Below, piece after piece: positions 39,436 to 48,308 of a stretch of DNA of 57,751 bases. The position numbers were made by a program, and so were the translations under genes. The notes beneath the pieces were generated by a model. The model saw only the letters and a program-made list of their open reading frames with translations, made no database searches and was not told the DNA's origin. The stretch is from Halomonas lysinitropha (GTDB taxonomy: Bacteria; Pseudomonadota; Gammaproteobacteria; Pseudomonadales; Halomonadaceae): contig NZ_CABVOU010000036.1 of NCBI RefSeq assembly GCF_902500215.1, positions 1 to 57,751 of the forward strand. Direction: 5' to 3'. The stretch's first letter is position 1. Each line of letters starts with the position of its first letter.

Positions 39436-40356
39436 ATGCAAGACGCCCTTATGTTCGATCCCCGTGACGACACCACCGCCCCCGAAGGCCTGACCGCTGG
39501 TAAGCCCGCGTCGACCCGCGAGGGTCTCGACGCCAGAGGCAAGCGCGAGTTCAACAAGCTGCAGAAGCGCCTTCGTCGCCAGGTGGGCAAGGCGATCATC
39601 GATTACGGGATGATCCACGAAGGGGATCGGGTGATGGTCTGTCTGTCCGGGGGCAAGGACAGCTATACGCTGCTGGAGATTCTGCGCAACCTGCAGCGCA
39701 ATGCCCCGGTGACATTCTCGCTGGTGGCGGTGAATCTCGATCAGAAGCAGCCCGGCTTTCCGGAGCACATACTGCCAGCCTACCTGGAGGCCATCGGCGT
39801 CGAGTACCATATCCTCGAGCGTGATACCTACTCGGTCGTCAAGGAGAAGACCCCCGAAGGCAAGACCACCTGCGCCCTCTGTTCGCGACTTCGGCGGGGC
39901 TCGCTCTATGGCTTCGCCGAGGAGATCGGCGCCACCAAGGTGGCGCTGGGCCACCACCGCGAGGATATACTCGAAACGCTGTTCCTCAACATGTTCTTCG
40001 GCGGCAGCCTGAAGGCGATGCCGCCCAAGTTGCTTTCCGACGATGGCAGGAACATGGTCATCCGGCCGCTGGCCTACAGCAGGGAGGCGGAGATTGCCGA
40101 GTTCGCCCGGCTGATGGACTTCCCGATCATTCCCTGCAACCTCTGCGGTTCCCAGCCCAACCTGCAGCGCCAGGTGGTCAAGGAGATGCTGGCCGAGTGG
40201 GAGAAGACACATCCCGGTCGTCTCGAGAGCATGTTCAAGGCGGTCACCAAGGTGGCGCCCTCTCAGTTGGCCGACCGCGAGCTCTTCGATTTCGCCGGCC
40301 TCGAGGCGAAGCAGGCACGGATGCAGGCCGACCGCATCGATATCCTGAATGAGTAA
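39436..40356 (+). CDS. ttcA: tRNA 2-thiocytidine(32) synthetase TtcA
   Basis: ATP-dependent thiolation of cytidine 32 in several tRNAs, using an iron-sulfur cluster. The PP-loop motif SGGKDS is at residues 71-76. The CxxC pair is C146/C149 (TTCALCSRL), and a further cysteine in IPCNLCGSQ completes the cluster-binding set. Length 306. An ATG five codons downstream (39451) is an alternative start. The stop is followed by heptad repeats and a strong terminator facing fnr. Confidence 0.95.
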   Translation: MQDALMFDPRDDTTAPEGLTAGKPASTREGLDARGKREFNKLQKRLRRQVGKAIIDYGMIHEGDRVMVCLSGGKDSYTLLEILRNLQRNAPVTFSLVAVNLDQKQPGFPEHILPAYLEAIGVEYHILERDTYSVVKEKTPEGKTTCALCSRLRRGSLYGFAEEIGATKVALGHHREDILETLFLNMFFGGSLKAMPPKLLSDDGRNMVIRPLAYSREAEIAEFARLMDFPIIPCNLCGSQPNLQRQVVKEMLAEWEKTHPGRLESMFKAVTKVAPSQLADRELFDFAGLEAKQARMQADRIDILNE

Positions 40357-40360
40357 TCCA

Positions 40361-40490
40361 GCCACAAACAGCAAGGCTCAAGAAACAAGGAACCCCATCG
40401 AGCTTTTGCACGATGGGGTTCTTCATTTTCGGCCGAAGGCCAGACAGACTCTGGCTTGCAGCTTGCAGCTTGCAGCTTGCAGCTTGCAGC
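40361..40490. repeat. Post-stop tandem repeats (locus D)
   Basis: Four heptads GCCACAA, ACAGCAA, GGCTCAA, GAAACAA occupy 40361-40388, four bases after the ttcA stop, and lead into the terminator. On the far side five perfect copies of TTGCAGC (40456-40490; GCTGCAA on the minus strand) abut the fnr stop. As at locus B, both convergent transcripts carry CAAG-spaced repeats, and the two arms are not mutually complementary overall. Confidence 0.85.
40387..40423. terminator. Bidirectional terminator ttcA / fnr
   Basis: GAACCCCATCG (40390-40400) and CGATGGGGTTC (40411-40421) form an 11-bp stem with a 10-base loop, extended by AAG/CTT. The plus strand continues TTCATTTTC. Confidence 0.88.
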
Positions 40491-40491
40491 T

Positions 40492-41235
40492 TTAGTGCGT
40501 GCCCTCTTCCTCGGCGACCTCGATCAGCGTATCCAGGTCGAGTATGTTCACTTCGCGACCCGAGACGGCCACCAGCCCCTGCGACTGGAAACGCCCTAGA
40601 ATCCGGCTGACGGTTTCCACGGCAAGCCCCAGATAATTTCCGATGTCGGCTCGGGACATGGAGAGTCGGAAGCTGTAGGGGGAGTAGCCGCGACGGCGGA
40701 AGCGGTCAGAGAGGCTGGTGAAGAAGGTGGCCAGGCGCTGGTCAGCGGTCTTGCGCGAGAGCAGACGCATCATGCGGCGATCGTCACGCATCTCCTTGCT
40801 CATGCTGCGGTAGAGTTGCCCGCGAAGTTCGGGTAGTGACTCGGAGAGGGTGTCGAGGCGGTCGAAGGGGATCTCGCACACCGTGGTGGTCTCCAGGGCG
40901 ATGACCGTGCCGGGATAGCGCTCCCCGTCGATACCGTCCAGTCCCACCAGCTCGCTGGGCAGGTAGAAGTTGGTCAGCTGGTCCTCGCCGCTGCCCTCGG
41001 TGGTCACCTGCTTCAGGCTGCCGGAGCGTACCGCGAAAACGCAGGTGAAGGGACTGCCCTGGCGGAACAGCGACTCGCCCTTCTTGAGCGGCGCCCGACG
41101 CCGGATGATGGCGTCGAACTGGTCCATGTCCTGAACCTCGAGCGCGAGGGGCAGGCAAAGCGAACTCAGACTGCATGTCTGGCAGCGGGTCTCGTTCAGC
41201 AGTGTTCGGCGCCTGCCGGTCGCGGTATCGGGCAT
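40492..41235 (-). CDS. fnr: FNR/ANR-family oxygen-sensing transcription regulator
   Basis: 247-residue CRP-fold activator. Three N-terminal cluster cysteines C18-x2-C21-x5-C27 (RCQTCSLSSLC) and the internal C120 (TTVCEIPF) match the four [4Fe-4S] ligands of FNR. The C-terminal helix-turn-helix is SRADIGNYLGLAVETVSRILGRF, with the E-x-x-S-R recognition pattern that reads TTGAT half-sites. Under low oxygen it should activate hemN and respiratory genes. A fitting box lies upstream of hemN. I chose the ATG at 41235 for its GGAGGAG site. An ATG four codons earlier is possible. It lies at the promoter-distal end of the cco-hemN block, often named anr in related genera. Confidence 0.95.
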   Translation of the reverse strand: MPDTATGRRRTLLNETRCQTCSLSSLCLPLALEVQDMDQFDAIIRRRAPLKKGESLFRQGSPFTCVFAVRSGSLKQVTTEGSGEDQLTNFYLPSELVGLDGIDGERYPGTVIALETTTVCEIPFDRLDTLSESLPELRGQLYRSMSKEMRDDRRMMRLLSRKTADQRLATFFTSLSDRFRRRGYSPYSFRLSMSRADIGNYLGLAVETVSRILGRFQSQGLVAVSGREVNILDLDTLIEVAEEEGTH

Positions 41236-41253
41236 GCTCTCCTCCATCGATGA

Positions 41254-41266
41254 TGTCTCGGAGACA
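41254..41266. promoter_or_regulatory. Inverted repeat upstream of fnr
   Basis: Perfect TGTCTC-G-GAGACA about 19 bases before the chosen fnr start. It is not an FNR box. It could be an operator for another regulator or an mRNA hairpin near the ribosome site. Confidence 0.35.
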
Positions 41267-41350
41267 GTATGGAGGATAGTCGACTACCGGCAAAGCATCT
41301 CTTAGGAGGTACCTCTCTGCGCACATTTGAGATGCCGTGTGTCCGTCTGG

Positions 41351-42727
41351 TCAGCCGGCACGAGCATCGAAGACCGCTGCCAGGCGGTGGATCAGCAGTC
41401 TCCCCGTCGGCGTGACCTCGATACGCTGTTCGCGTCGCCGCACCAGGCCGTCACGCTCGGCCGGTGCCAGCCGTGCGAGGGCATCGCCCAAGTGTCTGCC
41501 GGCATCCAGCCCGAATTCCTGCCCGAGGGTGGTCAGGTCCAGACACATGTCGCACATCAGGCGCTCGATGGCGCGAGCCCGCAGGTGGTCGTCGTCGGTC
41601 AGTCGCAGGCCTCGTTCCACGGGAAGTCGGCCGGCATCCAGGCGTGCCTCGTACTCGCCGAGTGTCATGGGATTGCGGGTGACGCTGTCACCCAGTCGGC
41701 TAAGGGCCCCGACGCCCAAGCCCAGATGGTCGCATGGCGGGAATGCGCTGTAGCCGTTCAGGCAGCGCGACAGCTTGCCTCGGGCCTGAGCAATGGCCAG
41801 TGGATCCTCGGGCCGGGCGAAGACTTCCATGCCGATATGGACATAGCCGGCATCGGCAAGCATCGCAAGGGCGGTGTTGAGGATGGCGAGTTGCTCATCG
41901 GCTTGCGGTAGATCCTCGGCCCGAATCCGCCGCTGAGCCGTGAAGCGCTCGGGTTGGTGCGTATAGTGGAATAACGACAGGCGGGCCGGCGCCATGGCAA
42001 TCACCTGCTCGAGGGTTTCGGCAAAGCTCTCGCGCGTCTGACCGGGAAGGCCATGCATCAATTCCAGCCCCAGCGAGTGGAAGCCCAGCCGGTGGGCTTC
42101 GTCGACAAGCTGTTCAGTGAGTACTTGAGGCTGGTAGCGATTGATGGCGCGTTGGACCCGCGGATCCAGCTCCAGTACCGACAGGCTTAGCCGGTTGAAG
42201 CCCAGCGCCTGGAGGTGGCGCAGGGTAAAGACATCGGCTTCCCGGGGATCGATCTTGATGCTGTAGTCCCGGTGGCGCGAGTTCGAGAGACCGAAGCGCG
42301 CGTCGAGCCGGTCGATCAGGTCGCTCATCTGGCCCAGGGTCAGGAAGGTCGGCGTTCCGCCCCAGTGGAGTTGCGAAATTTCTCGCTTGCTATCCAGGTG
42401 GCGCGAGACAAGGACCATTTCCCGGTCGAGCCGCGAAATGTAGGGTTCGACGCGACGAGGGTTCGACGCGGTGATTCGGCTATTGGCACAGTGGTGGCAG
42501 TTTTGGCGGCAGAAGGGCAGGTGCATATAGACTGACAGGTCCCGCCCGCTGGCGTTGCTGTGCGCCAGAGCTGTCGCGAGTTCAGTATCGGAGAAGCCTG
42601 TCGTGAGGCTTTCGGCGGTGGGGTAGCTCGCATAGCGCGAGCCGGAACCATATCGGCGCAGCAACCCCGCATCGCGGATCAAGGCGATGCCCTGAGGATG
42701 GTCGTCGATGATGGCTCGAGCAGTCAT
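41351..42727 (-). CDS. hemN: HemN-like radical SAM coproporphyrinogen III oxidase, atypical
   Basis: 458-residue protein most similar to oxygen-independent coproporphyrinogen III oxidase (GSRYASYPTAESL, NRLSLSVLELDPRVQRAINRYQP, LELMHGLPGQTRESF, FPPCDHLGLGVGALS). The radical-SAM CxxxCxxC is present as C73-RQN-C77-HH-C80. Two canonical features are altered. The fourth cysteine of CxxxCxxCxC is Asn82, and the SAM-contacting GGGTPT reads GGTPT (LHWGGTPTFL), one Gly short. The ATG at 42727 has GGAG 8 bases upstream. A GTG at 42736 would have almost no spacing. It may work in anaerobic haem synthesis under FNR control, or may be a diverged paralogue. Confidence 0.85.
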   Translation of the reverse strand: MTARAIIDDHPQGIALIRDAGLLRRYGSGSRYASYPTAESLTTGFSDTELATALAHSNASGRDLSVYMHLPFCRQNCHHCANSRITASNPRRVEPYISRLDREMVLVSRHLDSKREISQLHWGGTPTFLTLGQMSDLIDRLDARFGLSNSRHRDYSIKIDPREADVFTLRHLQALGFNRLSLSVLELDPRVQRAINRYQPQVLTEQLVDEAHRLGFHSLGLELMHGLPGQTRESFAETLEQVIAMAPARLSLFHYTHQPERFTAQRRIRAEDLPQADEQLAILNTALAMLADAGYVHIGMEVFARPEDPLAIAQARGKLSRCLNGYSAFPPCDHLGLGVGALSRLGDSVTRNPMTLGEYEARLDAGRLPVERGLRLTDDDHLRARAIERLMCDMCLDLTTLGQEFGLDAGRHLGDALARLAPAERDGLVRRREQRIEVTPTGRLLIHRLAAVFDARAG

Positions 42728-42758
42728 GAACGGCACTCCGGAGGTTTAACGTGCCTTC

Positions 42759-42800
42759 ATGCTAGCGGTGAGCGCCGGTGACCGCGTTGAGCTGCGTCAA
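42759..42800 (-). promoter_or_regulatory. FNR-dependent promoter of hemN
   Basis: FNR-type box TTGACGCAGCTCAA (minus strand, 42800-42787) and a -10 element TAGCAT (42764-42759). The box centre lies 41.5 bases upstream of the start expected near 42752, the standard class II FNR position. The box keeps TTGA-N6-TCAA but has C/G instead of T/A next to the spacer. Confidence 0.75.
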
Positions 42801-42823
42801 ACGAAGTGAAATTCGCCCGGGGG

Positions 42824-43522
42824 TCAGTGGCCTGCCGAAACGGGTAGCAGCGCCCACAGTTGCCATAGAGCAAAGGCAATGATCGACAGTGCGGCCAGCG
42901 TCCGAGTCGCCGGGTGGCGGATCAGGGCACCGAGCTGACGAGCCGCGAATCCGGTGGCCAGCAGTGCCGGCAGGGTGCCGAGACCAAAGGCGCCCATCAG
43001 GGCAGCGCCGCGCCAGGGCTCGGCAATGGCCAGGCTCCAGGCGAGCATCGAGTAGACGAGGCCGCAGGGCAGCCACCCCCAGATCGCCCCCAAGGCTACC
43101 GCCTGGGGGAGGTTTACCACCGGCATCAGGCGCCTGCCCAGCGGCTCGAGGTGCTTCCAGAGCCGGCGGCCCACGGCCTCGACGCGCAGCAGTCCCTTCC
43201 ACCAGTCGGCAATATAGAGGGCCATCAGGATCAGCATCACCGCGGCGAGGGCCTGGAGGGCCAGGCGTACCTGGGGCGTGATGGCGACCAGGGTACCGAG
43301 GCCCGCTACCAGGGCGCCCGCCACCATGTAGCTGGCGATCCGCCCCAGGTTATACCCCAGCAGCAGCCCCGAAAGCCGCGCCGGGTTGCGCATGCTGGGC
43401 GGAACGGCGAAGGTCAGGGCACTCATGATGCCGCCGCACATGCCGATGCAGTGGGCGCCGCCGAGCAGTCCGAAGATGAAGGCGGCGGCTAGAGGCGGCA
43501 GGTCGAGGCCGGTAGGGTCCAT
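42824..43522 (-). CDS. TauE/SafE-UreH family inner-membrane protein
   Basis: 232-residue membrane protein with about six helices. The first carries the metal/thiol-like motif GGAHCIGMCGGIMSAL, and a later helix has GAIWGWLPCGLVYSMLAWSLA, the DsbD/UreH-type (PF13386) Cys-Pro pattern. Genes of this type regularly sit at the end of cco assembly clusters. A role in copper handling or cytochrome maturation is plausible but unproven. Its start overlaps the ccoS stop by one base. Confidence 0.87.
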   Translation of the reverse strand: MDPTGLDLPPLAAAFIFGLLGGAHCIGMCGGIMSALTFAVPPSMRNPARLSGLLLGYNLGRIASYMVAGALVAGLGTLVAITPQVRLALQALAAVMLILMALYIADWWKGLLRVEAVGRRLWKHLEPLGRRLMPVVNLPQAVALGAIWGWLPCGLVYSMLAWSLAIAEPWRGAALMGAFGLGTLPALLATGFAARQLGALIRHPATRTLAALSIIAFALWQLWALLPVSAGH

Positions 43523-43737
43523 CAGCCGCGGCGTTCTTCGTCGTCGGAGGGAGCATCGTGCTCAGCGGCTTGCCGGTCTTGCTTCGGGCGGTCGTTGTCG
43601 TCCTCGTCGAAGAGGATGCGATAGGCGGGCCCCTCCAGGTCCTCGAACTGGTCGTGCTTGACGGCCCAGAAAAAGGCCCAGACAGCCAGCCCCAGCAGGA
43701 TCAGCGAGAGGGGAATCAGCAGGTAGAGGATGCTCAT
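43522..43737 (-). CDS. ccoS: cbb3 oxidase assembly protein CcoS
   Basis: 71-residue protein with one N-terminal membrane helix (ILYLLIPLSLILLGLAVWAFFWAV) followed by QFEDLEGPAYRIL, the CcoS/FixS signature, and a long acidic tail. Needed for insertion of cofactors into CcoN. It overlaps ccoI by 4 bases. Confidence 0.94.
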   Translation of the reverse strand: MSILYLLIPLSLILLGLAVWAFFWAVKHDQFEDLEGPAYRILFDEDDNDRPKQDRQAAEHDAPSDDEERRG

Positions 43738-46220
43738 GCGTTCACCAGCCGTGGCGCGTCGCGATCGGTCTGCCGTGAGGGAGTGTCGCGGGTCAGACGC
43801 AGGGCATTGCCGACGACGACCAGGGAGCTCGCCGACATGCCGATGGCCGCCAGCCAGGGCGGCACGAAGCCCATGGCGGCCAGGGGCAGTGCCGAGATAT
43901 TGTAGATCAGCGACCAGGTCAGATTCTGGCGGATGATCCGCCGGGTGGCCCGACCGGTCTCGATGGCTTCGACGATACGCCCCAGGCGTGGGCTGAGCAA
44001 GACGGCGTCGGCCCGCGTGCGCGCCAGGTCGGTGGCCCCGTTCATGGCGATGGCCACGTCGGCGCCGGCCAGGACCGGCACGTCGTTGATGCCGTCACCG
44101 ACCATCGCCACCCGCTCCCCGCGGGCCTGCAGGGCCTGGAGTCGTTCCAGCTTGTCCTCGGGGGTGGCTGCCGCCTGCCAGGTATCGATTCCCAGGCGCC
44201 GGGCCATCTCCGCGACTGCGGAAGCGGTGTCGCCGGAAAGCAGTTCTACCGCCAGGCCCCGTTCCTGCAGGGCAATGACGGTCTCTCGGGCATCCCCTCG
44301 GAGGCGATCGTGGAGAGAGAACCAGGCCCGCGGCTGGCCCGCCTCGGTCAGCAGTAGCCACTGCCCTTCGCCGGGCAGTGCCGGTGGCGCTTCGGGGGCG
44401 GCAAACTCGGGCCTGCCGAGCCGCCAGCGGCGACCGTCGATCCGGCCCTCCAGGCCCTGGCCGGGTCGGCTGAGCACTTCGCTGGCCGTCAGGGTGGTGT
44501 CGCGATAGGGGCGGAAGGCCCGCGCAATGGGATGTTCTGACTGGGCTTCCAGGGCGGCCGCCACATTGCGTGCGCGATCCTCAGCGAGGGCGTCTTCCGG
44601 GTTGCCGATCGCGCGGGTCTCGACCAGGCTCATCTCCCCGCTGGTCAGGGTGCCGGTCTTGTCGAAGATCACCCGATCGAGCTGCGACAGCGTTTCCATG
44701 GCATCGGCGCGGGTGATCAGCACGCCACGGCGATGCAGGCGGCCATGGCCGGCGGTGAGAGCCGTGGGTGTGGCCAGTGCCAGGGCACAGGGACAGGTGA
44801 CCACCAGCACCGAAAGGGTGACCCAGAGCATCCTGTCGGGGTCGATGAACCACCAGGCGACGGCGACACCGAGAGAGATCAGCAGTACCTGCAGCACAAA
44901 GTGATGAGCCATGCGCGCCGCCAGTTGGGCGACGCGTGGTCGGCTGGCAAAGGCACGGTCGGTGAGGTCGACGATGCTGGCCACCCGGGCATCGGAACCG
45001 GCATGGGTGACCTGCACCGTCAAGGGGCTCTCGATGTTCTGACTGCCGCCGGTCACGCGCTCGCCGACCCCGCGGGTCACCGGCAGGTACTCCCCGGTGA
45101 GCATGGACTCGTCGAGGCTCGACTCGCCGGACTCGATCACTCCGTCGGCCGGCACGCCATGACCGGGCTTGACCAGCACCCGGTCGCCGACATTGAGCTC
45201 GCTGGCGGGGAGGATGCGCTCCTCGCCTGCCTCGGTGAGGCGGGTCGCCGAGAGGGGCAGGGCCCCGGCAAGGGCGTTGCCGCTGTGCCCGCTGCGGCGC
45301 CGGGCGCGTCCCTCCACGTAGCGGCCGAAGAGCAGGAAGAAGGTGAACATGGCCACCGAGTCGAAATAGACGTCGCCATGGCCGGCGATCACCGCATAGC
45401 CGCTGGCCAGGTAGGCGCCGCCGATGGCCAGCGACACCGTCACGTCCATGCCCAGCACCCGGGTCTGCAGGTCGCGCAGGGCGTTGCGAAAGAAAGGCAG
45501 GGCCGAGAAGAGCACCACGGGGGTTGCCAGGGCAAAGGAGAGCCAGTGGAAGAGGGCGAGGAAGTCGGCGCTGATGTCATCGGGGCCGGACACGTAGATG
45601 GGGATGGAGAACATCAGTACCTGCATCATGCCCACGGCGGCGACGATCAGGCGGCGCACGTTCATGCGTTCCTCGTGCTGCAGTCGCTGCTGGGCTTCAT
45701 CGGGCTCCCAGGGCTGGGCCGGATAGCCGATGGCGGCCATTTCGGCCAGGATCCGCGACAGAGAGACCCGTTCGGGGTCCCAGCTGACCCGCAGGCGATG
45801 GTGGGAGAGATTGACGGCGCTGGTCGCGATCCCGTCCAGGGCATTGAGTCGATGCTCGATCAGCCAGGCACAGGCCGCACAGGTGATGCCGTCCACGGCC
45901 AGGGTGACATGCACCGTTCCGTCGTCTCCGGGGTGCACGAAGCGTGCCTGCAGGCCGGGGTCATCGAAGACCGCCCAGGTCTCGGCGCGGGCAGTCTGGC
46001 GGTCGTCCGGCCGCTCGGGTAATTCGGTGCGGAAACGGTAGTAGCTCGCCAGGCCGCCATCGACGATGGCATGGGCCACGGCCTCGCAGCCAGGGCAGCA
46101 GAGGGGGTGGCGTGCTTCGTCGAGGGTGATCGACCAGGGGGCCTCTGCCGGCACCCTGCTGCCACAGTGATAGCAGCCGGGTGCGACCGTGGACGCTGGC
46201 TCGTGGGGTCTCGTTGGCAA
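43734..46220 (-). CDS. ccoI: Copper-translocating P-type ATPase CcoI/FixI
   Basis: 828-residue P1B ATPase that exports copper for cbb3 oxidase assembly. The N-terminus has cysteine pairs (CYHCGS, CCPGCEAVAHAI), then a heavy-metal-associated domain with CAAC (GITCAACAWLIEHRL). The transmembrane metal site is TCPCALALATP. The phosphorylation site is DKTGTLTSGEM, and the hinge region is GDGINDVPVLAGADVAIAM. All are intact. It lies in the ccoGHIS set, 3 bases after ccoH. Confidence 0.96.
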   Translation of the reverse strand: MPTRPHEPASTVAPGCYHCGSRVPAEAPWSITLDEARHPLCCPGCEAVAHAIVDGGLASYYRFRTELPERPDDRQTARAETWAVFDDPGLQARFVHPGDDGTVHVTLAVDGITCAACAWLIEHRLNALDGIATSAVNLSHHRLRVSWDPERVSLSRILAEMAAIGYPAQPWEPDEAQQRLQHEERMNVRRLIVAAVGMMQVLMFSIPIYVSGPDDISADFLALFHWLSFALATPVVLFSALPFFRNALRDLQTRVLGMDVTVSLAIGGAYLASGYAVIAGHGDVYFDSVAMFTFFLLFGRYVEGRARRRSGHSGNALAGALPLSATRLTEAGEERILPASELNVGDRVLVKPGHGVPADGVIESGESSLDESMLTGEYLPVTRGVGERVTGGSQNIESPLTVQVTHAGSDARVASIVDLTDRAFASRPRVAQLAARMAHHFVLQVLLISLGVAVAWWFIDPDRMLWVTLSVLVVTCPCALALATPTALTAGHGRLHRRGVLITRADAMETLSQLDRVIFDKTGTLTSGEMSLVETRAIGNPEDALAEDRARNVAAALEAQSEHPIARAFRPYRDTTLTASEVLSRPGQGLEGRIDGRRWRLGRPEFAAPEAPPALPGEGQWLLLTEAGQPRAWFSLHDRLRGDARETVIALQERGLAVELLSGDTASAVAEMARRLGIDTWQAAATPEDKLERLQALQARGERVAMVGDGINDVPVLAGADVAIAMNGATDLARTRADAVLLSPRLGRIVEAIETGRATRRIIRQNLTWSLIYNISALPLAAMGFVPPWLAAIGMSASSLVVVGNALRLTRDTPSRQTDRDAPRLVNA

Positions 46221-46223
46221 ACC

Positions 46224-46736
46224 TTAGAGCCCGGGAACCAGAGCGATCTCATCGTCGCTGGGGAAGTGGGCCTCGCCGGTGAGGCGCCATTCGGCATCCT
46301 GACCCTCAGCGGGTTGCAGTTGCAGGTACCACCGGTAGTTCAGCCGCTCGTCGACCATCCCCACGTAGCGACCTTCCCGGACATGCTCCAGGGTAAGCGA
46401 GCGGTCACGGTCGCTGTCGGTGGGAAAGATAAGGGCCAGGTGGAGGCGTTCAGGACGGCGCTCGCCCTGCAGGTCGACGACGATGTCACCGGTGCGGGTG
46501 TCGGCGCGCATGACCGCCTCGAGGCCCAGCGCCTGCGCGTGCTCCTGCTTGGCCAACTGCTCGTTGATGGCCAGGCCCTGCTCGTAGTAGTCACTGCCCA
46601 CCGAGCCGTCGTAGTAGCGGATCGAAAGCGTCAGATAGACCAGGCTGAAGATGATCGAGGAGGCCAGCAGGCCGATCAGGAACCAGGGCCAGAATTGCTT
46701 GTACCAGGGCGGGATACTTTCGTGTTCCGCATTCAT
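46224..46736 (-). CDS. ccoH: FixH/CcoH family protein
   Basis: 170-residue protein with one membrane helix (FWPWFLIGLLASSIIFSLVYLTL) after a short PPWYKQ segment typical of FixH, and a periplasmic Ig-like domain ending in RWYLQLQPAEGQ. Contributes to cbb3 oxidase assembly or stability. Its start overlaps the ccoG stop by one base. Confidence 0.92.
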   Translation of the reverse strand: MNAEHESIPPWYKQFWPWFLIGLLASSIIFSLVYLTLSIRYYDGSVGSDYYEQGLAINEQLAKQEHAQALGLEAVMRADTRTGDIVVDLQGERRPERLHLALIFPTDSDRDRSLTLEHVREGRYVGMVDERLNYRWYLQLQPAEGQDAEWRLTGEAHFPSDDEIALVPGL

Positions 46737-48169
46737 CAGCGGGTCTCTCCTATGAAACGGATATCGCGTTCGACGGCGATATCGGAGTTCTGCGCTTCCA
46801 GTCGCATGATGATCTCGGCGCTGGGCCGGTCGATGGACTCGGGAGGTACGCTGACCCGGATCACCAGTTGGCGAGAGTCGCTGGCGGGCACGCTGACTTC
46901 ACGGGTGTCCAGGATCAGACCGGGTAGGCCGGAAGCCTCCAGGCGGTAAACATGCGCCTGGTTGTCGAGGTTGCGCACCGTCAGGGTATAGACGTTGCTG
47001 ATGCGTCCGTCGGCGCTCGTCTGGAACATCCGATTGCGATCACGTTCCACGTCAAAATCCAGAGGCGTGCGGTCCGCCACCGTCCAGGCGAAGACACCGA
47101 TCATCACCACCAGGGCAGCCAGGTAGCCCATCAGGCGGGGTCGCAGGATATGGGTCGGCTTGCCCTCCAGGGCGTTCTCGGTAGTGTAGCGGATCAGGCC
47201 GCGGGGATAGCCCATCTTGTCCATTACGCTGTCGCAGGCGTCGATGCAGGCCGCGCAGGTGATGCACTCGTACTGCAGGCCGTCCCGGATGTCGATGCCG
47301 GTGGGGCATACCTGCACGCAGAGATCGCAGTCGATGCAGTCGCCGTAGCCGGCGGCACGCGCTTCTTCGTGACTGAGATTCTTCTTCCTCGGGCCCCGTG
47401 GCTCGCCGCGTGCCGCATCATAGGAGACGATCAGGGTGTCGCGGTCGAACATTACCGACTGGAAGCGCGCATAGGGGCACATGTAGATGCACACTTGCTC
47501 GCGCAGCCAGCCGGCGTTGAGGTAGGTGAAGACAGTAAAGAAGCCGACCCAGAAGTAGGACCAGCCGTGAGCCTGGAGGGTGGGCAGTTCCATCACAAGG
47601 TCGCGGATCGGGGTGAAATAGCCGACGAAGGTGACTCCGGTGGCCAGCGCAATCAGCAGCCAGATGGCATGTTTGGCCGACTTGCGTCTCAACTTGTCGG
47701 TGGTCATCGGCTGCTTGTCGAGCTTGATGCGGCGGTTCCGCGACCCCTCAAGGCGGTGCTCGACCCAGATGAAGAGGAAGGTCCAGACGCTCTGCGGGCA
47801 GGTATAGCCGCACCAGACGCGACCGGCGAACACCGTGATGAAGAACAGGCCGAAGGCGCAGATGATCAGCAGCCAGGAGAGCAGCATGAATTCCTGGGGG
47901 TAGAAGGTCGCCGAGAAGATATGGAACTCCCGGCCGGGGAGGTCGAACCAGATGGCCGGCCGGTCTCCCCAGGGCACCCAGGGCAGCAGGAAGAAGCCCA
48001 GCATCAGGGCCCAGTTGGAGGCACGCCGCAGGCGCTGGAAGAAGCCCTTGATCTCCCGCACGTAGATGTGCCTTCGGCTGGCGTACATGTGCTGGGTGAC
48101 CGCTTCCTGCGGCGTGTGATGCTCCACGGGATCCGGGGTGACATCGTGGGTCGGGATCTTCTCGCTCAT
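46736..48169 (-). CDS. ccoG: Cytochrome c oxidase accessory protein CcoG
   Basis: 477-residue membrane ferredoxin (FixG). It has several helices and a CGYTCPQSVWTFLFIW motif. Two [4Fe-4S] ferredoxin motifs read CIDCDLCVQVCPTGIDIR and CITCAACIDACD, and a C-terminal Ig-like domain follows. Members reduce Cu(II) to Cu(I) for the cbb3 assembly pathway. First gene of the ccoGHIS-safE run. A possible -10 TACAAT lies at 48237-48232 on the minus strand. Confidence 0.96.
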   Translation of the reverse strand: MSEKIPTHDVTPDPVEHHTPQEAVTQHMYASRRHIYVREIKGFFQRLRRASNWALMLGFFLLPWVPWGDRPAIWFDLPGREFHIFSATFYPQEFMLLSWLLIICAFGLFFITVFAGRVWCGYTCPQSVWTFLFIWVEHRLEGSRNRRIKLDKQPMTTDKLRRKSAKHAIWLLIALATGVTFVGYFTPIRDLVMELPTLQAHGWSYFWVGFFTVFTYLNAGWLREQVCIYMCPYARFQSVMFDRDTLIVSYDAARGEPRGPRKKNLSHEEARAAGYGDCIDCDLCVQVCPTGIDIRDGLQYECITCAACIDACDSVMDKMGYPRGLIRYTTENALEGKPTHILRPRLMGYLAALVVMIGVFAWTVADRTPLDFDVERDRNRMFQTSADGRISNVYTLTVRNLDNQAHVYRLEASGLPGLILDTREVSVPASDSRQLVIRVSVPPESIDRPSAEIIMRLEAQNSDIAVERDIRFIGETR

Positions 48170-48259
48170 GGCAGGCTCACGGCTGGCAAGGAGGGTCAGG
48201 GCCGGTATAGGGGCCGCTTGGTGATGCGTCTATTGTATCGGTGTGGCCACATAACGAGA

Positions 48260-48286
48260 AAGGGTGCGACCGGAGGCCGCACCCTT
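48260..48286 (-). terminator. Terminator of ccoNOQP
   Basis: AAGGGTGCG and CGCACCCTT around a 9-base loop, followed on the minus strand by TTTCTCGTT, 23 bases after the ccoP stop. It separates the structural genes from the assembly genes. Confidence 0.8.
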
Positions 48287-48308
48287 AGTCATACCGCAGG
48301 TCGTCGCC

